Assembly: GCA_947165615.1 (NCBI GenBank)
Contig: CAMVBD010000083.1
Location: 1-6,638 of the forward strand
DNA: 6,638 nt
Reading direction: 5' to 3'
Origin: an uncultured Clostridia bacterium
GTDB taxonomy: Bacteria; Bacillota; Clostridia; Oscillospirales; Acutalibacteraceae
Below, piece after piece: positions 1 to 5,498 of this stretch; within the stretch, counting starts at the first letter, position 1, and every line of letters starts with the position of its first letter. The notes under the pieces are model-generated. The model had not been told where the DNA came from and ran no database searches. It was given only the letters and a program-made list of their open reading frames with translations. The position numbers and the translations under genes were made by a program.

Positions 1-445
1 GGAAGGACATGCCGCAGAGATCCAAGAGATTCGGGATATTGATCTTTTCGACGAGGCACACGACCAGCGCCGCCAGGACGCCGGCGATGAGCCCGCCGTA
101 GATCGCAAGCCCCCCGTGCCAGATGGCGACGATTTCTCCGGGGTGCTGGGAGTAGTAGTCCCAGGTGGTAAAGACGTAATAAAGCCTTGCGCCGACGACC
201 CCGGCAAGCGCGCCGTAGATCAGGATGTCCAGCATCTTGTAGATGTCGATCTTCCAGACGTAGGCCTTGCGTCCGCCGAAGAGGACCGCCAGCACCATGC
301 CGAAGCCGATGATGACGCCGTACCATTTGATGGTCAGCGGCGCGGACAGAAACGGCAGATTCAGTTCACAGAAGGTGGAGGAGACGTTGAACCAGTGGTC
401 CAGCGCGGTAAATTTTACCGGCGTGGGATCGGTAAAGAATGTCAT
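1..445 (-). CDS. lgt: Prolipoprotein diacylglyceryl transferase, N-terminal part (cut by window edge)
   Basis: Lgt is a multi-spanning membrane enzyme that transfers diacylglycerol from phosphatidylglycerol to the lipobox cysteine of prolipoproteins, the first step of lipoprotein maturation. The visible 148 residues start at ATG 445-443 and read on past the window's left edge, so the C-terminal part is missing. Family hallmarks seen are IKWYGVIIGFGMVLA (about residues 39-53), GARLYYV (85-91) and IWHGGLAIYGG (108-118), separated by hydrophobic segments. The HGG position that is His103 in E. coli appears as Tyr116 here; I believe Tyr is common there in Firmicutes, but that is from memory. A purine-rich AAGGGTG lies 5 nt before the start. 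The gene follows yebC by 20 bp with no promoter between them, so it is probably co-transcribed from the promoter at 1244-1272. A linked substrate candidate, the lipobox protein at 1309-2514, lies just upstream. The family assignment is secure. Confidence 0.93.
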   Translation of the reverse strand, partial: MTFFTDPTPVKFTALDHWFNVSSTFCELNLPFLSAPLTIKWYGVIIGFGMVLAVLFGGRKAYVWKIDIYKMLDILIYGALAGVVGARLYYVFTTWDYYSQHPGEIVAIWHGGLAIYGGLIAGVLAALVVCLVEKINIPNLLDLCGMSF

Positions 446-465
446 AGGCTCACCCTTTTTCCCGC

Positions 466-1200
466 TTACTCGTAATCGTCTTCATTTTCCCAGTTGTGCC
501 AGACAGCCTGAATGTCGTCGTTGTCCTCAAACATTTCAAGCATTTTGCCCATCTGGGTGATGTTGTCGCCCTCAAGTCTCGTATAGGTGGAGGGCACGTA
601 CTCAGCCTGCGCGGAGACGACGGTATACCCGGCTGCTGTCAGCGCGTCCGCCACGTCCGCGACGTCGTGCACGCCCGTGCGCACGTCAAATACGCCATCG
701 TCCACCAGCACGTCCTCGGCGCCGGCTTCGAGCGCTTTTTCGATGATCTCGTCCTCGTTCACGTCTTCGCCGTCGACGAGCACGACGCCCTGCCGGGTGA
801 ACATGAACATGACGGAGCCGGACTGGCCCATATTGCCGCCGTATTTGTCAAAGTAGTGACGCACGTCGCCCGCGGTACGGTTGCGGTTGTCGGTCAGCGC
901 CTCCACGACCACGGCGACGCCCGCCGGGCCGTAGCCCTCGTAAATGATCTCTTCGTAGTTGTCGGCGCTGCCTTCGCCCGCCGCCTTTTTGATGATACGG
1001 TCAATGTTGTCGTTCGGCACGTTCGCGGCCTTTGCCTTGGCGATGACGGCGGCAAGCTTGGAGTTGCCGGCGGGGTCCGGCCCGCCCTCCTTGACCGCCA
1101 CGGCGATCTCACGGCCGATCTTGGTAAAGACCTTGGCTCTGGCGTTATCGGTTTTTTCCTTTTTCCGCTTGATGGTGCTCCATTTGTTATGTCCTGACAT
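466..1200 (-). CDS. yebC: YebC/PmpR (TACO1) family protein, probable translation factor
   Basis: This 244-residue cytoplasmic protein has the usual family length. It opens with SGHNKWSTIKRKKEKTDNARAK, the family N-terminal signature, followed by NSKLAAVIAKAKAANVP (about residues 46-62), YEGYGPAGVAVVVEALTDNRNRT (about 87-109) and GGNMGQSGSVMFMF (about 120-133). The C-terminus is acidic (NWENEDDYE). The family was long annotated as a DNA-binding transcriptional regulator (PmpR). Mitochondrial TACO1 activates COX1 translation, and recent work links bacterial YebC proteins to relief of ribosome stalling at proline-rich stretches; this is literature knowledge, not visible here. The start at 1200 is supported by AAAGGA (complement of 1208-1213) 7 nt upstream and by the conserved N-terminus. 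The gene has its own promoter at 1244-1272 and leads into lgt. Functional orthology to YebC1 versus YebC2 cannot be settled by eye. Confidence 0.95.
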   Translation of the reverse strand: MSGHNKWSTIKRKKEKTDNARAKVFTKIGREIAVAVKEGGPDPAGNSKLAAVIAKAKAANVPNDNIDRIIKKAAGEGSADNYEEIIYEGYGPAGVAVVVEALTDNRNRTAGDVRHYFDKYGGNMGQSGSVMFMFTRQGVVLVDGEDVNEDEIIEKALEAGAEDVLVDDGVFDVRTGVHDVADVADALTAAGYTVVSAQAEYVPSTYTRLEGDNITQMGKMLEMFEDNDDIQAVWHNWENEDDYE

Positions 1201-1234
1201 AAAATCATCCTTTCAGGGGGATATTTTTCTTTTA

Positions 1235-1259
1235 CGACCTATTATTGTATCACAGGTCG
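1235..1259. promoter_or_regulatory. Imperfect palindrome centred on the yebC -10 box, candidate operator
   Basis: The sequence CGACCT (1235-1240) and its exact reverse complement AGGTCG (1254-1259) flank a 13 bp core whose centre, 1247, falls inside the -10 hexamer at 1244-1249. Three further core positions pair symmetrically. A repressor bound here would cover the -10 box and the predicted start site near 1237. A six-base arm pair can occur by chance, so this is only a candidate. Confidence 0.3.
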
Positions 1260-1272
1260 GCGTGTTCGTCAA
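1244..1272 (-). promoter_or_regulatory. Sigma-A promoter for yebC-lgt
   Basis: Read on the minus strand, the -35 box is TTGACG (complement of 1267-1272) and the -10 box is TACAAT (complement of 1244-1249). The spacer is exactly 17 bp and the -10 is preceded by TGA, an extended -10 arrangement. Transcription should start near 1237, giving a 5' leader of about 37 nt before the yebC ATG. Each hexamer differs from consensus by one base, so this should be a good housekeeping promoter. Confidence 0.85.
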
Positions 1273-1308
1273 CTGTTTATTTCGGCGTCAGCCGCCCGGA
1301 AAAGCGGC

Positions 1309-2514
1309 TCAGCCGGTCGTTGTTGCGGCGGTCGGCAGTTCGGCGCCGGATACGGCAAGAATGTAGGCATAGACGCCGCCGGCAATATCCCCGGCGCTGA
1401 GCTGCGGCAGGATGGCGTTTTTGACGGCGATCCGTTTTTGGGACGGCAGGGCCGTCTCGGCGGCGCCGGACGTGACGATCTCTGCAACGCCGCGGGCGGG
1501 ACACAGCACCAGAACGGCATAATCCACGCCGACGGTTTTTTTGGCAAAGAAGTCCGAAACATAGTCCGCCGGGGTCTTTTCGCCGACGTCCTGCTCGGTC
1601 AGCACCAGAACGGGCCAGCCGGTCACGGCGCTTCTTCGCCCGGCGAGTACGCTGAGCGTGGGGAGATTCTCGGAAGAAAGAAGCCTTGCGTTATCGGAAA
1701 TATAGGGCACGCCGCCGCCGGGCGCCGCGGGCCGGGTGGAGGCTTCCGGCGCTTTTGTCGTCGGCTCCTCCGTTTCGCCGGTCTTTTTGGGCGCGGGATA
1801 GTCGACGCCGTGGGTGTCGACGCGCACGTAGGACATGACCTGATCGGTCAAAGGTTTATCGTCGGGGCCGGTCGCTGTGGCAGCAATCTCGTAAACGGCA
1901 TCCATCCCGTCCACGACCATGCCGAACGCGGCGTAATCTCGGTCCAAAGACGGGACCGTCGCCACGCAGATAAAGAACTGGGACCCGGCGGTGTTATACT
2001 TGGAAGCGGGGTCTTTTTGGCTCCCCTGCCGCGCCATGGACAGGACGCCCGGCGTGTGCTTCAGATCGTTCTGAAAGCCGTTGTTTGTAAATTCGCCGTC
2101 GATCGTGTACCCCGGGCCGCCGGTGCCGTTCCCTTCGGGGTCGCCGCCCTGGATCATAAACCCGTCGATGACCCGGTGAAAAACAAGGCCGTCGTAAAAG
2201 CCGCTGTTCGCCAAAGAAATGAAGTTGTTGACCGTATTCGGGGCAACGTCGGGGTACAGTTCCGCCGTGACCGTTTTGCCCGTGGACAGGACGAACACGG
2301 CGACGGGATTTTCATTGTCGCTCTGTTTTTCGGCGGCGGTCCGCCAAAGGACCTCGGCAGGGGACTCGGGCGAGAGCGTCGGCGCCGGGGAAACGGAACT
2401 GGTCATGTCGCCGCCGTCCTCTTTTTGAAACAGGCGGCAGCCCGCAAGCAGAATAAGCACGATAAACGCTGTCAGCACAAGCGCCGACGCGCGGAAAACG
2501 GGTCTGTTTTTCAT
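1309..2514 (-). CDS. Exported cyclophilin-type peptidyl-prolyl isomerase lipoprotein with C-terminal TPM-like domain
   Basis: This 401-residue protein begins with a lipoprotein signal peptide (residues 1-26) ending in LLAGC, so Cys26 should be lipidated by Lgt and the protein anchored outside the cytoplasmic membrane. A short Ser/Pro-rich spacer leads to a cyclophilin domain (about 69-236). It retains the catalytic-site signatures FHRVIDGFMIQGGD (112-125; His113, Arg114, Phe119, Met120, Gln122) and GSQFFI (177-182). The human CypA Trp121 and His126 positions are Ser189 and Tyr194, so weak cyclosporin A binding is expected. A Thr/Pro/Glu linker (about 241-268) joins it to a second domain (about 269-390). 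That domain resembles the TPM domain: DNARLLSSE start, PVLVLTEQD strand, GVDYAVLVLCPARGVAEIVTSG core and AILPQLSAGDIAGGVYAYI end. The start at 2514 has AAGGAGG 6 nt upstream and overlaps the stop of the preceding phosphoesterase gene as ATGA, which suggests translational coupling. The cyclophilin assignment is firm; the TPM assignment is by pattern and somewhat divergent. Confidence 0.92.
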   Translation of the reverse strand: MKNRPVFRASALVLTAFIVLILLAGCRLFQKEDGGDMTSSVSPAPTLSPESPAEVLWRTAAEKQSDNENPVAVFVLSTGKTVTAELYPDVAPNTVNNFISLANSGFYDGLVFHRVIDGFMIQGGDPEGNGTGGPGYTIDGEFTNNGFQNDLKHTPGVLSMARQGSQKDPASKYNTAGSQFFICVATVPSLDRDYAAFGMVVDGMDAVYEIAATATGPDDKPLTDQVMSYVRVDTHGVDYPAPKKTGETEEPTTKAPEASTRPAAPGGGVPYISDNARLLSSENLPTLSVLAGRRSAVTGWPVLVLTEQDVGEKTPADYVSDFFAKKTVGVDYAVLVLCPARGVAEIVTSGAAETALPSQKRIAVKNAILPQLSAGDIAGGVYAYILAVSGAELPTAATTTG

Positions 2515-3647
2515 TGGGATCCTCCTTTTTTCAAAAGACGCGCAAGGCCGAAGCCAAGGCCGAGCAGCCCCAAAACGGCGCCGCCGGCAATGGCCGCGGC
2601 GTGGATGTTGATGACCTGCCGGTCGTGAAAATGCCGCATGACGGGGCCGAGACTTTCGCTTTTGAGCCCGAGGTCCTTAAAGCGGACCATGCGGGTGTCG
2701 ATCGTACCGGGCGCGTCGGCTTTGAGCGTTACAAGGCGCACGCCGCCGCTGCAGCCGTCCGTATAGGGATAAAAGCCGGCGGTCTTGCACTGGCACAGCA
2801 GAATGCCGTCCACCTCGCCCGCAAAGTCGTTCATGTGGTCGTGGCCGAAAAAGGCCGCTTTGACGTCGCCCGTCTCCTTCCACGCCTCAAAAATGCCGGA
2901 ATTGACGGCGGCGCACGCCGGGTCCTCCCCGAGATAGCCGATGGAGCGGTCCTTGGGGACGTACCGCCTGCCGCTTCTGCCCGCAAAGCCCTTGACGGAC
3001 CACGGGTATTCGTACCACTTCGCAGCCCTCAGCAGGTCGTATTCCTCCCGCACGGGAATGTGCATAAACCACAAAGCCGGGACGGTTTTGCCGTCGCGTT
3101 CCCGGTGCAGGGCGGCGGTTTTTTTGTACCACGCGACCTGCTCCGGCTTCATCCAGTCGTAAGGAGAGACGGCCGGGTCCGGGTACCCGCCGAGGCTGTC
3201 GGCAAACCAGAGGTATTGCAGGACCGTTTCGCCCGTTTCGTCGTAAACGGGGACGCAGCAGTGCCCGCAGCCGGGCAGGTCCGGCGCGTCGTCAGTCGTA
3301 TAAAAATTGCCGTACTCCTCGCGGTAGATTTCGAGCTGCCGGGACAGCGGGAGCGTACACTCCCGGTCGTGATTGCCGAAGACAAGGGCGCAGGGGATGT
3401 TCCGCTCCGCCAAGGGGGCGGTGATGCGGCGCACAAGCTCGCGCATTTCGGCTTCGTCGTCGCTTTTGCCCTGATCCCCGGCGTAGACCGCGAGGTCGGG
3501 TTTCATAAAATCCGCGGCGGCGGAGAGCAGGCGCATGGCGTCCTGCGTTTTTTCGGGATGGTCAAGTTTTCCCGCCGGCTCGTGCAGGTCGCCGATGACC
3601 ATGATCTTGAACGTTCCGTTTTTGTATCTGAGGGGCGGTAAATCCAT
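2511..3647 (-). CDS. Calcineurin-like metallophosphoesterase with C-terminal hydrophobic tail
   Basis: This 378-residue protein carries the full dinuclear metallophosphoesterase motif set: GDLH (Asp20, His22), GDQ (Asp58), GNHD (Asn92, His93), MHIP (His196) and GHDH (His269, His271). These are the metal and phosphate ligands expected for hydrolysis of phosphomonoesters or diesters; the substrate is unknown. Overall layout resembles the Dcr2/purple-acid-phosphatase-29-like branch (Icc-like), which is inference. There is no signal peptide, because the first strand of the catalytic fold (FKIMVIGDLH) begins by residue 13. The C-terminus has a hydrophobic Gly/Ala/Leu-rich segment (about 345-369) followed by RLLKKGGSQ, a possible tail anchor that would hold a cytoplasmic catalytic domain at the membrane. 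The start at 3647 has AGGAG 7 nt upstream. It is the first gene after the promoter at 3686-3715 and overlaps the next gene by 4 nt, so the two are likely made together. Confidence 0.9.
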   Translation of the reverse strand: MDLPPLRYKNGTFKIMVIGDLHEPAGKLDHPEKTQDAMRLLSAAADFMKPDLAVYAGDQGKSDDEAEMRELVRRITAPLAERNIPCALVFGNHDRECTLPLSRQLEIYREEYGNFYTTDDAPDLPGCGHCCVPVYDETGETVLQYLWFADSLGGYPDPAVSPYDWMKPEQVAWYKKTAALHRERDGKTVPALWFMHIPVREEYDLLRAAKWYEYPWSVKGFAGRSGRRYVPKDRSIGYLGEDPACAAVNSGIFEAWKETGDVKAAFFGHDHMNDFAGEVDGILLCQCKTAGFYPYTDGCSGGVRLVTLKADAPGTIDTRMVRFKDLGLKSESLGPVMRHFHDRQVINIHAAAIAGGAVLGLLGLGFGLARLLKKGGSQ

Positions 3648-3685
3648 AGGCGTCTCCTGGGTCTTTTTTGCTGAAAGTCTTTTTT

Positions 3686-3715
3686 ATTATACAAAATCGG
3701 GCAAAGACGTGTCAA
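3686..3715 (-). promoter_or_regulatory. Strong sigma-A promoter for the phosphoesterase-cyclophilin operon
   Basis: On the minus strand the -35 box is a perfect TTGACA (complement of 3710-3715) and the -10 box a perfect TATAAT (complement of 3686-3691), separated by 18 bp. Transcription should start near 3679, about 31 nt before the phosphoesterase ATG. One arm of the inverted repeat at 3693-3749 lies inside the spacer, so a bound protein would block this promoter. Confidence 0.9.
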
Positions 3716-3749
3716 GCCTTTTCGGCAGAAAAGCGGCAAGCCCGATTTT
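3693..3749. repeat. Perfect 10 bp inverted repeat linking divergent promoters, candidate paired operator
   Basis: AAAATCGGGC (3693-3702) is exactly reverse-complemented by GCCCGATTTT (3740-3749), with 37 bp between the arms and 47 bp between arm centres. The left arm sits between the -10 and -35 boxes of the minus-strand promoter. The right arm ends 2 bp before the -35 box of the plus-strand promoter. A smaller inverted repeat, CTTTTC (3718-3723) with GAAAAG (3728-3733), lies between the arms. Both predicted start sites are outside this interval, so the element should act as DNA rather than as an RNA hairpin. The regulator is unknown. Confidence 0.5.
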
Positions 3750-3751
3750 CC

Positions 3752-3780
3752 TTGACTTTTTTGCCGTCCTATGTTAAAAT
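3752..3780 (+). promoter_or_regulatory. Sigma-A promoter for the small Cys protein and FAD oxidoreductase unit
   Basis: The -35 box TTGACT (3752-3757) and -10 box TAAAAT (3775-3780) are separated by 17 bp, and TGT directly precedes the -10, giving an extended -10 form. The start site is predicted near 3787, leaving a leader of about 43 nt before the ATG at 3830. The promoter is divergent from the one at 3686-3715; their -35 boxes are 36 bp apart. Confidence 0.85.
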
Positions 3781-3786
3781 GAATTA

Positions 3787-3806
3787 ACGGACAGCCTGCT
3801 GTCCGT
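3787..3806 (+). promoter_or_regulatory. Stem-loop at the 5' end of the plus-strand leader
   Basis: ACGGACAG (3787-3794) and CTGTCCGT (3799-3806) form a perfect 8 bp stem with a CCTG loop, beginning at the predicted transcription start. It is followed by an interrupted T-rich stretch (3807-3818). It could be an attenuator-like terminator, an mRNA-stabilising 5' hairpin, or a palindromic operator at +1. The T tract is broken by C, G and A, so I do not call it a terminator outright. Confidence 0.45.
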
Positions 3807-3829
3807 ATCTTTGTTTTTCGGAGCCTGTT

Positions 3830-4003
3830 ATGACGGGAAATCAATGCGACGAGTGCCTTTATTACGAATACGACGAGGAATATGACGAGTATACCTGCGT
3901 CGTCAGCCTCGACATGGACGAGCTCGAGCACGTCTCGACGGGGCGCGGCTGCCCCTTTTACAGACCCGGGGACGAGTATACCATCGTCCGAAAACAGAAC
4001 TGA
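3830..4003 (+). CDS. Small four-cysteine acidic protein, DUF6472-like
   Basis: This 57-residue open frame starts at ATG 3830 with GGAG 6 nt upstream and lies about 43 nt after a good promoter, so it is very likely a real gene. Its sequence is rich in Asp, Glu and Tyr in the first half (LYYEYDEEYDEYTC), then has LDMDELEHV, a GCPFYR motif and a DEYTIVRKQ end. Cys6, Cys9, Cys23 and Cys41 give the spacing CX2C-X13-C-X17-C, which suggests a single zinc site or redox-active pairs. The pattern matches what I recall as the DUF6472 family of Clostridia, which has no known function; that match is from memory. There is no signal peptide or membrane segment, so the protein should be cytoplasmic. It is followed 65 bp later by the FAD oxidoreductase on the same strand with no obvious promoter between, so the two probably share a transcript. 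Confidence 0.85.
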   Translation: MTGNQCDECLYYEYDEEYDEYTCVVSLDMDELEHVSTGRGCPFYRPGDEYTIVRKQN

Positions 4004-4017
4004 CGCATTTCCCCAAA

Positions 4018-4040
4018 CGGCGGGAACCCGCCGCAGGCGG
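4018..4040 (+). other. Two mutually exclusive intercistronic hairpins
   Basis: Between the small Cys protein and the oxidoreductase, CGGCGGG (4018-4024) can pair with CCCGCCG (4027-4033). Alternatively, CCGCC (4028-4032) can pair with GGCGG (4036-4040). The two stems share bases, so only one can form at a time. No T-run follows, so neither is an intrinsic terminator. The structure ends 16 nt before the GGAG ribosome binding site at 4057-4060 and may affect translation or processing. Confidence 0.35.
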
Positions 4041-4068
4041 TATAACAAACAGAAACGGAGTGACATCC

Positions 4069-5478
4069 ATGCATACGGATATTCTGATCGTCGGCGCGGG
4101 ACCGGCGGGTATTTTTACAGCGCTGGAACTCATCAAAAAGGGAAGCAAAAAGCGCATTACGATCCTTGAAAAGGGCAAGGCGGTGGAAAACCGCCGCTGC
4201 CCCAAGCAAAAGACGAAGGTCTGCATGAACTGCAAGCCCAACTGCCACATCACGACCGGCTTTTCGGGCGCAGGCGCGTTTTCGGACGGCAAACTCTCGC
4301 TGTCCTATGAAGTCGGCGGCGATTTGCCGACCCTGATCGGCGAGGCCTTTGCCCAATCGCTCATCGACTACACGGACGCCGTCTACCTCGAGTTCGGCGC
4401 GGACACTCATATCGAGGGGCTGGAAGACACCGAAGAAAAAAAGAACATCCGCAAGCGCGCCATTCAGGCGGGACTGAAACTCGTGGACTGCCCGATCCGC
4501 CACCTCGGCACCGAAAAAGCGCAGAAACTCTACTACGACATCGAGCAGTACCTTTTGGAGCACGGCGTGGAGATTTTGTTTGAGACCGAGTGCCGCACCC
4601 TTATACTGGACGACGAAAACGGGCGCTGCCTCGGCGCCGAAGCGACCCAAAAGGGGCAGGATCTTACCGTCACGGCGGACACGACCATCATCGCCACCGG
4701 CCGGCGAGGCGCGGACTGGCTGGAAAAACTGTGCGCCCGCTACAACATCGCCCACTCCCCCGGAACCGTGGACATCGGCGTGCGCGTGGAAGTGCGCAAC
4801 GAGGTCATGGAGACCGTCAACCGCACGCTGTACGAGAGCAAGCTGATCGGCTACCCCAAGCCCTTCAAAAACAAGGTGCGCACCTTCTGTCAGAACCCCG
4901 GCGGCTTTGTCAGTCAGGAGAATTACGACAACGAACTCGCGGTCGTCAACGGCCATTCCTACAAGGAATTAAAATCCGACAACACCAACCTTGCCATCCT
5001 TTGCTCCCACAACTTCAGCACCCCCTTCAACCAGCCCATCGAATACGCGCAGAAGGTCGGGGAACTGACGAACATGCTGGCGAACGGGCACATTTTAGTC
5101 CAGCGCTACGGCGACATTCTGGACGGCAAGCGCACGTGGGAAAAGGAACTGTCCCGCTCCAACTTAAAGCCCACATTACCCGACGCGGTGGCGGGCGACA
5201 TTACCGCCGCCATGCCCTACCGCTCCATGGTCAACATCCTCGCCTTTATTCAGGCCATGGATCAGGTCGTGCCGGGCTTTGCCTCCTACGAGACGCTTCT
5301 GTACTCTCCCGAACTCAAGTTCTATTCCAACCGCATCAAAATGGACGAAAAACTGAAGACGAACGTCCGGGGGCTTTATTGCCTCGGCGATTCCTCCGGC
5401 TGGACCAGGGGCCTTATGATGGCGTCCGTCATGGGCGTGCTGATGGGAAGGCTGCTTGCCGAAGAGGAACAAAACTGA
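4069..5478 (+). CDS. FAD-dependent oxidoreductase, COG2509-like, with four-Cys cluster
   Basis: This 469-residue cytoplasmic flavoprotein begins with a dinucleotide-binding fold, ILIVGAGPAGIFTALEL (residues 5-21; Gly9, Gly11, Gly14). It has a mid-protein TTIIATGRRG strand-turn (205-214) and ends with the C-terminal FAD motif GLYCLGDSSGWTRGLMMASV (435-454), where Asp441 should contact the FAD ribityl or phosphate. After the first fold come Cys44, Cys52, Cys55 and Cys59 (CX7CX2CX3C), just before GFSGAGAFSDGKLS (64-77). The set resembles uncharacterised FAD-dependent dehydrogenases of COG2509; the substrate is unknown. It is shorter than the roughly 550-residue proteobacterial members, consistent with lacking their N-terminal extension. 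I chose ATG 4069 because GGAG (4057-4060) is 8 nt upstream. A GTG at 4060 in the same frame overlaps that binding site and has none of its own. It ends at the terminator at 5499-5534. Confidence 0.9.
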   Translation: MHTDILIVGAGPAGIFTALELIKKGSKKRITILEKGKAVENRRCPKQKTKVCMNCKPNCHITTGFSGAGAFSDGKLSLSYEVGGDLPTLIGEAFAQSLIDYTDAVYLEFGADTHIEGLEDTEEKKNIRKRAIQAGLKLVDCPIRHLGTEKAQKLYYDIEQYLLEHGVEILFETECRTLILDDENGRCLGAEATQKGQDLTVTADTTIIATGRRGADWLEKLCARYNIAHSPGTVDIGVRVEVRNEVMETVNRTLYESKLIGYPKPFKNKVRTFCQNPGGFVSQENYDNELAVVNGHSYKELKSDNTNLAILCSHNFSTPFNQPIEYAQKVGELTNMLANGHILVQRYGDILDGKRTWEKELSRSNLKPTLPDAVAGDITAAMPYRSMVNILAFIQAMDQVVPGFASYETLLYSPELKFYSNRIKMDEKLKTNVRGLYCLGDSSGWTRGLMMASVMGVLMGRLLAEEEQN

Positions 5479-5498
5479 AATCAGAGCAAAAAAAAGAT

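Noticed and set aside
1290..1309. AGCCGC/GCGGCT hairpin next to the cyclophilin-TPM stop codon as a terminator
   Set aside because: The stem is only 6 bp with an 8 nt loop, and the minus-strand sequence after it is GACGCCGAAATAAA with no T-run.
1438..2628. Long open frame on the plus strand, 396 codons, opposite the lipoprotein and phosphoesterase genes
   Set aside because: It is antisense to two clearly homologous genes, its protein is Arg/Gly/Val-rich with no recognisable domain, and GC-rich codon use commonly opens such frames.
2514..3641. Plus-strand open frame of 375 codons opposite the phosphoesterase
   Set aside because: It mirrors nearly the whole phosphoesterase gene, which has all its catalytic motifs, so it is a codon-bias shadow.
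3884..3982. Direct repeat of GACGAGTATACC at 3884-3895 and 3971-3982
   Set aside because: Both copies encode Asp-Glu-Tyr-Thr in the same small protein, and one repeat pair inside a coding region rich in Asp/Glu/Tyr is best explained by amino-acid content.
4060..4068. GTG at 4060 as the oxidoreductase start
   Set aside because: It overlaps the GGAG ribosome binding site at 4057-4060 and has no binding site of its own. ATG 4069 has the right spacing and begins just before the conserved FAD-binding strand.
3958..4956. Minus-strand open frame of 332 codons opposite the oxidoreductase
   Set aside because: It runs antisense through the FAD-binding domain and the small Cys gene, has no recognisable motif, and is explained by base composition.
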